DNA of 64,000 nt from Oegoconia quadripuncta (Eukaryota > Arthropoda > Insecta > Lepidoptera > Autostichidae), in NCBI GenBank assembly GCA_949316235.1, contig OX438743.1, positions 17,667,771 through 17,731,770 on the forward strand, read 5' to 3'. A program made the position numbers and the translations under genes. The stretch's first letter is position 1. Every line of letters starts with the position of its first letter. Below the pieces are notes generated by a model. It searched no databases. It had not been told where the DNA came from and saw only the letters and a program-made list of their open reading frames with translations. This document shows positions 11,085 through 23,000 of the stretch, in pieces.

Positions 11085-14000
11085 CTGAAAAATTATGAGA
11101 TTGTTTATAAATCTTCGGACCTAGGAGGAGAGCAGGTTAAATATCTCTTAGATCAGAATATTTTCATATCTTACCCCTTGCATGAATTCTAGCTGTCGAG
11201 ATACCAACTTCTGCCCCGAGGCCGAATCGGAAACCATCTGCGAAACGCGACGACACGTTATGGAAAACGCAAGCGCTGTCCACTGCATTCAGGAAATGAG
11301 TAGCTGCGTGTTCTGTAAATCAATAATTAGTATCTTAATAGGGCAACAACAGTAGTGGCATATTGAATACTAAACACAACTCGAAACTGATAAATTTTAA
11401 GACTTATATGTGGATAAGGAATAAGTTCATCACAGGAAGTTTGAAAGTAGAATCAATGATGGAAATGTTGAGGAGTAATTAATAGGTTAGTGTGATAAGG
11501 AATGAAGTCTGCCGTGTAACGAAAAGTGTTAAATGTGAATGTGGATAGACAGATGTAGACTGTAGAGGTAAGAAAAAGAAAAAAGGGATGGATAGTATGA
11601 AAGATTACATGAATAAGAAAAGAGAATACGGAGACGACGCGACGGCTAAAAGAGGGAAGTGAAAGTAGACGTATAATATGTGCCTATCGAGACCTCATAT
11701 AATGTGAGATAAGGCTCTAAAGCAATTACGCATCTAAGGCCTCTTAGTTAAGAAACATAAAGACTATACTTTCATTTGCCAATATAGTTTTGTCTGTTCA
11801 TTATCACGAAACGTACCCATGTGATGTCCTTTCAATGCACAGATCTAACAAATAAGTAGGACACACTCGAGAAATATTTTAGCGGCTTGTGATTTGTTGG
11901 ATCAATGAATAACAGACTACCTAAATATCCAATTACGTAACAATTACGAGTAGGTACTATTATCTTGTCTAGACTTCAGAGTTACAAAATTATCATCAAC
12001 TTTAAATAAATACCCGTAACAGTTAATTCATCAAGTCGCTACCTACCTATCACGCGTCAATAAACTGAATGTTGTTTCTAGTGATAGCAACATTATCATT
12101 AAAGTTTGCCTTGAAATTGTCGTAACTATTATTCAGGCTTCCTTGTTTGTTATAAACATACAATTATCATATCTGTAAAGGTCATATTTCACAATGAGAG
12201 TTTGAAAGAGTAATTCTCATTAGAGAATGTGTTAGGTAGTCTATTTCGGTAATTACCGTAGCGAGAACCAAGGGCGAGAGTGAGATACATAACGATATTA
12301 ACTTATTAAATACCTAATAAGCTCCATTATTACACCTTAATTTACTCATATTAATATAATAATATAATACTCACCATTTTCAGTTACAATGACATCTGTG
12401 TGTGAACTTCCGAAAGTGTGAATATGGGACACAGCCTCATCAAGATCCTTTACTACTTCTATACAGCATTCCAGAGCTCCATATTCGTGACGCATAGTTT
12501 TTGCAGCAGGCGGACCGAAGGTCAAATGACTAGCCAGCTTAGGGCCGGCGTGAATTATCACTCCTTCGTGTTTTAACATATTGCAAATTTCCGTAAAGAG
12601 AGAGCTAGATAGATGATCTTCATGAATTAGCAAAGTTTCCATCGCGTTACATGCTGCTGGGTAATCGCATTTTGCATCACGAACAATTTTCAAAGCTTTG
12701 GCTGGGTCGGCGTCTTTGTCCAAATACACATGACAGATACCTTCAGCGTGCCCAAGAACGGGTATATGTTGCGATTGCTTTTGAATACTCCTAACAAGGT
12801 CTGACGATCCTCTAGGAATAATGAGGTCGATATATTTCTCCATCGCTAGTAAGTCGCTAATTTCCTCCCTAGTGGAAACTAAGGAAATAGCATCTTCAGC
12901 TCCTACTGTATTTAGAGATTCTTTCACTAATTCCATAAGTGCCTTATTCGAGTACGCGGCTTCTTTCCCACCTTTCAAAAGGAGACCATTCGCAGAAGCC
13001 ATAGCTAATGCTGCAACTTGAGGTAGAGAATCTGGTCTCGATTCAAAAATGACTAAAAGGACGCCAATAGGTACAGTAACTTGTTTTAACATTAGATTGT
13101 CAGCTAATTTAGTTTTATTGAGCACTCTGCCTACATTTTCGTAGCTTGAGTCAGCGATTTGTTTCATCCCTACAGACAAAGTTTTTAACTTTCCTTCATT
13201 TAAAGACAGTCTGCTTAGCAAAGGCTTCGCAAGCCCACCTTTAGTCGCTTCTTCCAAGTCTTTGTTATTTGCGTCTAATATCAATTCCTTTTTATTCAAC
13301 AATAAATCAGCTAACGAATGAATGGCGGAGGCTCTGTCTTCTGGTGTCAACTGTTGAAGGGTTCTGCTGCCTGATCGTGCTGGAAGAGAAATGGGGATAT
13401 ATTACGAGCAATCATAACGACTGTAATTGAATCCTCCGCCTTGATTCAATATAAGCAACATTGGGTTATAAATACGAGCTTGTGGGTTCGAACCGTTTAG
13501 TACAGTCGACAACAGAATTACAGTAGCAGGCCTTTCGTTGTTAGCATGTCGTTTTTACATTTCCCTGCACCCCCTGTCACGTGTGCATTTCTGCATATCT
13601 CATAAGCTAAACCGTGGATGTTGTTTCAATCATTTTTGGGATAGAAGTCGACACGTTATGTATGTGTATTTAGAAATTTATTTAATAAAGATTTAACAAT
13701 CTGTACTGAATGACGTTATGTATGTATGTATGTTTTTTAAGTTTAACTTAAATTTATCCATCAAATGATATACACCGATCAATGTGTAAAGGAAAATATA
13801 ACAAAATCCAACCAAGATCCTCCAAACAATATCATAAAAATTAAGCCTGCTACCTTAATTGTGTTGCCGACTGTACCTAGCATATTTTTAATGTCTGGCA
13901 AGCAATCATTCGATTTATTTAATCTACTACTAAAAGAATTATTGTGTTTCAACTGTTTGAGACAAAATAGCCAGATCGTAACTTAACCTCAGGTTTAGTT

Positions 14001-17000
14001 GATATCAAGAATTAAAAAAGAAATACACAAATTTGTTAATCTTTGAGCTTGACCTGAATCACACTTTCAACCTCCTCCGTGGCTCAATGTAAACATCATT
14101 GGATTTACGATTCGGAGGTTGCGGGTTCGATCCCTAGCGGGGTACATGTTTTAAACTCGGTTTGATTGGTGGTAGGGCATTTTAAATGTCCGCCTGGCAA
14201 GCTACCACCATCTTATCTAAATCTGCCGCCAAGCAGCAATGTTAATATCATTGTTGTGTTCCGGTTGTCAGAGATAAGATAGCCAATCCCCCAAATGTGT
14301 GGGGTCCGGGTCAGTACGCTTCCACCTTCGACCTCATCTTCACTTAAAATCAGGTGTGATTGAGGTCAAGTACCAACCCGTTGTGCATAAAAACACATAA
14401 GTGAACTTATGTGAAGAAAGGTATTAAAATCTTACCATTCTCTGCTAAAACATCAACCGACACAGACGAGTTCGTCGCGTAATCAGTAAAGAAAGTCCCA
14501 ACTTTCCTTCCGCTGATGATGGTTTTTATTGCCTTTTCCTGCATACCGTTGCAGATGACTACACTGACTCCTCGAGCCATTGCCCACGTCGCTGCGTTCA
14601 CTTTAGAGTCCATGCCTCCTGTACCCACCTAAGATTAAAATAAGCATAAAAAATATCAGAATTAACATGGCGAGTTAGAATTTTTTTAGATATTTGCCAA
14701 TAATAATATGCAGTATATAAGGAAAAAATTAGGGCATATTAGGTAAGTGAAATAGAAGGTTGGCATAGGAAGGTAGTTTTTTTTTTTTTTGTCAAAAGTA
14801 TCATCGAATAAAGCGTTAATTTTGTCATTTGACGGTCGCATTTGTAGTCTATTCCACATAATTACACCATAAAATTAAATAAATAAGGAAAACTTGGACA
14901 AAATATGAGTGCCACATAAATTTCACATGATATGAACCCTACAAATCTCCCTAATCGCATATAAATCTAGGGTTGTTTCGTGCGTTTTTGATTTAAAAAA
15001 AAAGTACCTATGCCAATAACTTCTATTTCACTTATCCAATATGCCTTTTTTTCCTTACGGTAAAAAAACGCATCCGGTATAATATAATAACAAAGAAAGT
15101 AAACTTCCTCCTTTATTTGTCATTTCTAACAAGTTCCCATGCGACATAGAATATATTATCCCAATATTATTAAAATAGAAAAATACATTAGATAAGAAAT
15201 GTCTAATATCCAGCCCTCCGATCGGTCATCATTTCTCGATAATGTCACAGAAAATTGAAGAATGAACGGGAAAGGAAAATGTTAGACGTAGGTAATTCAT
15301 ACGAGTAAACCTATTCGTATGGGGTAAATTATGAGCAAACTTGCTTAAGTTGGTGAAATATTGGAAATCTGTGATGCCTTACGCAATTGATACCTCCGTA
15401 GCTCCATACATCAATTCTTAAAGCGAAGATATTCAGTCAGTTATTCCGTCTGTCTGTACACTGGAAAGCTCCTAAAAAGACTAAACTGATCGGGCTATTT
15501 GGATCGTTACGTAATGTAAAACTGCCAATCGGTATTGGAGGAAACATAATTCCCTGGAAAACCATTATTTACCATAATATTTTTGCATAATAGTCTATCC
15601 CTTGAATCCAGGGATATCAAATTTCATTAGATGGATTATCACCTTTTTTACGTCAAGCATCAAAGCCCATACTATTGTGGTTACGTATATATAATAAATA
15701 TTTCGGACACTTACACCAATCATCTACTTCCAAACTATAAGCAAAGCTTGTACTATGGATACCAGATAACGAATAAACATACATAAATATTTATATAAAC
15801 ATCAATGACTCGGAAATAAATGTTTGTGTTCAACATACAAACATTTACCCCTCACGGGATTCGAATCCGCAACCGTTGATGTCGGCGACAGATCACATCC
15901 ACTACGGTTGGGGAACCGGTCGTCGGCTGGTGAAGGATAAAATACGTCTTTGAAAACGCATATTCTGTATTTGACGTCGAACTGTCAAACCTTATTCTCT
16001 GAGAGATTACAGATGACCATGACAATAGTACCTAATCACTTTTTACCAGAAGAACTGCTATCCCATGAGAATAATCCATAAAATATATTTTACATGAAAA
16101 TGAACTGAAATAGTCACTCGTATCTTTGTAAGAACAGAACATAATAAATCGTGAGCCTTACGGTAATAAATTTTGATATCGAAACAGCAGACTTGGCATG
16201 TGGGCTTGGTAGCATCTTGGCAATGCTATTATATCAACAAAATCGACATACTGCGCATGCAGTTTACTAACTTGGCAACCACGTTCCGACTTTAAAAATA
16301 CTAGTTTATTACCACGTGGGTCCCAGCAAAACAAAATTAGACCACTACATCAAACCATGTTATCAAGGTGTCATAAGAAAGATCTAGCAATTTTTCCATG
16401 GATATCATAAAAAGGACGAAGCATATATAAGGTCTAACAAAATTAACCCGACAAATGTTGCAGAGTGTATGTATAGGATGGACCTATTACGATATAAATA
16501 AAAAATAAAACATTAAAGTTAACAGATTTTATTCAAAAAATAGAATTTAGAAATGTAAATTTTGTGAGTTGGACATTAATGGCCGCGCGCTCTATGTACA
16601 TTGCCACAACACACAAACACGTGCGCGGTATCTTTGAAGACACCTAAAGGCTTCCACACGACTTGCTGTGATGGTTGCGCCCTGTGCCCCGCCACCCCCT
16701 TTGGCGTCTTCTATATGAACGTCGCCTGTTTTTTCTCATTGATAAAATAAGGTACAATCGAAATGAAGTAAGTCTGTTAATGTGTATTTTCATTTGCACT
16801 TACATTTATTTTTTTACTCGGAAACAAAATTTTTAAGGCTAGTTTTTTTATATTATTTTATTGTCATGTACGTGCAATTGCCAAAGTTTGTCGGGTTAAT
16901 TTTGTTAGACCCTATATAGGTACTCTACAGAATGTCCATTGATGATCACAATTACGACTGATTAGTGTAGTGAATAGTGACCCTGTCTGTGAAATCAAAG

Positions 17001-20000
17001 GTTGCTGGTTCATATACCGCGAAGGGTAAATGTTTGTGTGATGAATACAAACATTTATTCACGAGTCATGGAAGTTTATATAAATATTTATATATGTTTA
17101 TCCATTAGCATCCAAAGTACACACTTTACTTTGGGACTAAATGGTTGGTGTAAGTGCAAGATTTATTTATTTATATACAAATCCGCTATTCCAATGTGGC
17201 ATCAAATTCCACTATGAAAACTATACAAATCAGGTTTTGGGAAAGTCTATTTAATGCATTGAAATCTACTACATTTGTTGTCCAAGCCCTTAGACTTGAC
17301 TAGAATAATTGACTAATAATTTTCTGCAACTTGCTTCTTTTTTAATCTTCTCATATAAGTAAACTAATTTTGTAGTGGTATCTCTTACAAGTCTAGGAAG
17401 CATAGAGCACCATTTTTAACACCCAATGTAAAAAAGGGGTGTTATAAGTCTAAAGCCTATGTCTGTCTTTGTGTCAGAGAGTCTGTGTCTGTCTGTGGGA
17501 TTTCAGTGCCAAAGCGGCTGAACCGATTCGAAACTGATTTTTACAAGCTTTTATTTTAGTTGCAATATGTATCATGTAAGTTGTCCGTTGCAAACCATTT
17601 TTTCAACCACTTGCTGGTATCTGATTGAGATGAAATTTGGCATATTTATGTAAGGTCGGTGACAGTGCAACATTATGGTACCATCGAGCTGATCTGATGA
17701 TGGAGCCAGGATGTAAGGACTGGAACTCCCTGATGGCACATGGCAAGATAGTCGAAATTAGGCACTTTCCATTACAAATACAGAACTTATTTTTATTTTC
17801 AAAAGGTAGCGAGGTGGTTCGTAGCCTTGTTTGATAGAAATCGTTTGAGCCATTTCGAAAATATTTTTTTTCTTTTTTATTTAAGTTTTAATATACTTAT
17901 CTGAATGATATAATCAGATTCTCTCGGGGGTTTTCTAAATGTTCAATTTATAGTTATTATCTAGGTATAGACTTTAGTGAGAGCTGTAGTCATAATTGAT
18001 ACAACTGCTACTCTATCATACCAATAAACTCTAGACATTGGTCTAGTTGAGTTTGAACTGTATTCGCCCAAGTATTATAAACTAAGCGCAAAAGAAACGT
18101 TCAAATAACTTACCTTGGACTTCTGCCCGAATTCAACCTGATCTCTGTCTTTAGAGGTGTAAGTGTGCATCATCCTTGCACCGTCTTCCCACGGCGGCTT
18201 GTTGTAGATGCCGTCCACGTCTGACATCATGATGAGTAAATCCGACTGGATCTCAGCAGCCAAGAGAGCTGATAGACTGTCGTTGTCTTTTAACCCAATA
18301 CCCTGTGATGAAAAATTAAATAGTAATTTTAAGTTGAAATTTAAGTTCAATTTTTGATACTGGGTTCCTGTAGGCTGTTTCTTCTATTTATCCTAAACCA
18401 GATAATATAACGCTAATCACAAGAAAGATCAGACATTACTATTTGTCGTCTTGGTCTACAAGAGCCCGATCCACAGCCTCAAAATTGCAAGCATATCACT
18501 AGTCTTTCTTAATTCTTTCAAACAACTTTGTATTTATAGCAATTATAGATTATTATTCTAATGTAGTAAGATTTACTACACAAGAATTAAATATTATCAT
18601 TTACATTTTAAATAATCAAGTGCTCAGAAAATTTTAATTTTTTTTTTTTTTTATGTATAACGGGTTGGTACTTGACCTCAATCACACCTGATGTTAAGTG
18701 AAGATGAGGTCGAAGGTGGAAGCGTACTGACCCGGAAACCCCAACACATTTGGGGGACTGGCTATTTTTATCTCTGACAACCGGAACACAACAATGCTTA
18801 ACATTGCTGCTTGGCGGCAGATTTAGATAAGATGGTGGTAGCTAGCCAGGCGGACATTTTAAATGCCCTTCCACCAACCAAACCGAGTACTTAAACATGT
18901 ACCCCGCTAGGGATCGAACCCGCGACCTCCGAATCGTAAACCCAATGTTGTTTACATTGAGCCACGGAGGCGGTCAAATGGTCAATTGGTCTAATGTTAT
19001 TTTACAACGGTTTTAACGGAACGTTTTTGGTTTTGGTTTAGCTTTAGTATAGCTGAAGTAAAAAATGGTATCGCGCTATTTTTTCGTTATTATTATATCG
19101 TTGACGCTACCAAAGGAAAACCAGTCCTAAAATGTGTAGAGCTAACCACGAGTATATAAAAAAACTAGGTTAATTTCCGTCCAAATGATTAGCGCGAGAC
19201 GAAATGTGCTTAACGTAACGTTTTTGGTTATGGTATGGCTTTGTTATTGTCGTTCTAACTTAGCGCGATCGGCCCTCTGGTGTTATCCAAGCATTTTGTA
19301 TTTACAAAATGCTTGGATGGATATAGCTTATAGATAACCTACGCTTAAAAAGTACGTCAGAATATATATAACCTACGCTTAAAAAGCTTAAGCTTAGCTT
19401 AAAGCTTGTAGATAACCTACGCTTAAAACGTACGTCAGAATATATATTCTGGCGTACTTTTTAAGTCATCTATAAGCTTATCTGACTCCACGGTAAGATT
19501 TCCACTGGTCATGAACTTTAAGTTATGACCTTAAAGTTCATAGTCGTTTGCGGTGTCACCGTAGACTGAATCTACTTGTAAATTATGCCTGGAGAATAAC
19601 ATAGCTGAAGTGTATAACGTCACGAATTTCAAATCTACAAATGAGCTACGTACAAATGTTGATCACTATTTACTTGGAAATCTAACTAATATTATAAATG
19701 TGAAAGTTTGGATGTTTGTTTGTTTGTTACTCAAACGGCTGATCGGATTTGGATGAAATTTGGTATATAGGTAGAAAATACACTGCATCAAGACATAGGA
19801 TATTTTTTATCCCTATAAAGTGAGTAGTTCCAGCGGGATAAATATATATCCGCGATAAAGTTATTCCACGCAGGCGGGCTGGAAACTAGTGGATTATAAA
19901 AGCAAAAACCGTAATTTAGCGCTTCCACCTTCGGCCTCATCTTCACTTAACATCAGGTGTGTTTGAGGTCAAGCGGTAATTTGTTGTGCTTAAAGAAAAA

Positions 20001-23000
20001 ACATGAAAGTAGTTACGAAACTTCGGGAATCATTTAACTTAATGCTGATACTTAATAAAAGGATACTTCATAATAGGGGCTATAAGCATCAATATAGGTA
20101 ATATTATGTTATTGGAAATAATGCCGGCATAATTGGAGATGAACAAAGGAATTTTATCTTTAGCAGAAATAAGAGATGTTAGGTACAATTGATTCTAGGA
20201 ACAGTTGTCTAAATATAATTATTTCTTGCGGCTTTATCGCATTTTCAAACGAGTTTTTTAAATGATATATCGAAATTGTTTCTATGTCAATCAAACAATA
20301 TACAAGGTATATTTTTCAATGGGTCATGGAGGTGAAGTGCCAGTATTTTAATAGCATGGTACAATCTGAAACACATAAATGCTTACAGCGTAATACAAAT
20401 TAAGTTTTCTTAGGAAATCGTGCACTTTTTTGGATAATTTTTATTTAGTTTATTTCGTGAGAAAACTTTGAATTATACCGGACTCGAAATGTTTCTCGTT
20501 TTAGACTACAAAATTAGTTTTAGGTTAGTAAAGTTAAGCAACGTTTCGCGAGGCGGATGGGTAGACACGAGTGGCATTTCATAAGAGCATTTCCGTGTTT
20601 CAGAAGGCAAGCTAAACATTCGGTGCCTATTGTTTTCATTTTAAAACAAGAAAACTGTCAGATAGCCATTAATCGGCCAAACCAATCAATACCTTCTCCA
20701 GAGAGGAGGCTCCGCCCTAATAGTAGGAACGTAAAGCCGTTGATGGAAGCACTCGTGGCGCAATAGCATTCCTTATTCGTTTACCATTAGCAAAGTTAAG
20801 CAATGTCTGGTACGGTCAGCCCATGGATGGGTGACATTTTAATACGAGTGTTTACGTGCTTCGGAGGGCTCGGTAAATAGTCGTTCTCGATTATTTACAA
20901 TTGAATTCAGTCGGTAATCCAAGTTGGTGGACTATTGGGCGGCTTAAAAACACTGACTGGCCGGTGACCACTAGTTTGGTACAAATCGGCCTATCCGTAC
21001 CTGGCCCCTGTGGTGGATTGTGGCCACCCTCGCCAAGTGAGAGGAGGCTATACTCCAGGAGTGTAAGGCTGTGGATGATCATTTTCATCAGGCCCGTTCC
21101 TGGCCACCAAACTTCTTAAATTTATGAGTTAAGTTGAGTTTAAGAAAATGTTACGCATGACACGACTATTGAGACAAGTGGTCTGTGTCTGTCATCCCAA
21201 TATATCGTTATACTGACTATGTATAATCTGTGGTTCTGTGTCATGTCAATCCACTCCATGGATGGAGTGGATTCTCCTTACAGTAAATTCTAAAATATCA
21301 TCATCATATCAGCCGAAAGACGTCCACTGCTAGACAAAGGCCTCCCCCAAAGATCAAAAGCAATAAACTGCTTATAAATAACACACCAGAATTCATACCG
21401 TCTTATCCATAAAAATTAACAAACGCTTTATAAGCCTGTTTTAGTTAAAGTATGTTTTGTCTCTGTCGTTCATAAGGAAATGTTGTAATGAAAGAAAGTG
21501 ACAAAACATATTTTAACTACAACAGGCTTAGCGTTTGTAAATTTTTATGAATAAGTGGGTAAATATATAAAACTAGAAAAAGAGGAGAAAACACATTATC
21601 CAATGACTCTAAAACATGTACTCAGCCCCGAAATCTAAGCAAAGCCGAAAACGTCTTCAAGATCGCTATTAGGCGGGAGGGTGCCCAGAATGCTGCCAGC
21701 ATTACCAAGGTGGTAATGCAATACTGATGCGTTGGCCCAAGTAGGCGCCTACGATCGCCGGATAACTTTACCTTTTGTTTGTTGAAACATAATTAACTAT
21801 TCCTTTTCATTTGGAAAAATGACTTTTAGTGAAAATTCGTAAATTGAATGAGTGAAATACTTATTGGGGACTACTTCTCATCGATATGTCTATATATTAC
21901 TCACGTACGTACGTAACGTAATTTATTCACAAAATTTGTGCTGTCTGAAAAGTTTTCGTTCAAAATCTAATATTGTCTAAACCTAGAAATGTTAACATAT
22001 TTGGGAGGGATCCGACTCCCAGACAGTATTACTAGTTTGGAGTCGGGGCTAGACGTGTAATTAGGTATCTAAGGCCCGAATTAAAAATCTCAAAATTGAG
22101 AGCAGTCTTGTGACCGGTCTCAAGTAAACGTGTTGATTAATAAACCTAACTAGAGACCTGAAAAGCACGTGCATACTTAAGCAGTACTCACTTGAGAGAT
22201 GCGCGTATTATTAAACGAAACTCAAGACTATCATTCATTCGCCGCTGAACCGAATACATAAGAAGTGATCTCAGCTGAGTAGATTGGTTTATAAATTAGC
22301 ACGGAGCTTGATATAGCGTCAATTGCTTAAGACAGCATCTCTCTTGATACAGCCTCAAGACTTGTATGGAGATTGGTTTATTAAATACGGGCCAAAGTTT
22401 AAGCAACAAATTACTTTATTATTCACATTCTTTTACGACCTCAAACGCGAATCCAGTCGATCATAAAAAAAAAAAGACCTGATAAAGGTGGCGGGAAATC
22501 GCTGGACGCAGATCGCTTCCAACCGGTCACTTTGGAGTTCTATAGGGAAGGCCAATTCATTCCGTTCAACATTGGACGTCCTGTGGCTGATATGATAATA
22601 ATGATACATTGTACAAATTGTACATTCTATTCTTACCACTTTTCTGAAACTGTATTTTCTTTTCTGTTGTGCAATAAAGTGTATTTGTATTGTATTGTAT
22701 TGATGATATTCTTTTATAGGGAAGGCCTATGTTCAGCACTGGACGTCCTGTGGCTGATATGATAATGATGATACATTGTACAAATTGTACATTCTATTCT
22801 TACCACTTTTCTGTAACTGTATTTTTTTTTCTGTTGTGCAATAAAGTGTATTTGTATTGTATTGTATTGATGATATTCTTTTATAGGGAAGGCCCATGTT
22901 CAGCACTGGACGTCCTGTGGCTAATATGATAATGATGATACATTGTACAAATTGTACAATCTATTCTTACCACTTTTCTGAAACTGTATTTTCTTTTCTG

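Larger units (their letters stand above)
13380..14435. other. P5CS intron 7
   Basis: Contains a diverged SINE head (13433-13498), family D sequence (13555-13690), a fragment with gctaccttaattgtgttgcc repeated at 49370 and 59690, and a full SINE A copy (14069-14393). No coding sequence seen. Confidence 0.7.
14629..18113. other. P5CS intron 6
   Basis: Holds a MITE with inverted ends (14728-15085), two family B SINEs (15694-15930 reverse, 16961-17172 forward), a 480-bp element with terminal repeats (16430-16912) and a common lepidopteran repeat (17405-17760). The remainder is unremarkable. Confidence 0.7.

Noticed and set aside
12346..13350. Reading the 334-codon frame as a separate gene starting at 13350
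   Set aside because: The first codon is TTG (Leu) inside a conserved P5CS stretch, the frame extends upstream to a splice acceptor, and its last codons run into the intron.
20800..20870. Possible 5S rRNA gene
   Set aside because: Only the central/3' part resembles 5S rRNA and it is fused to a repeat body; treated as a SINE.
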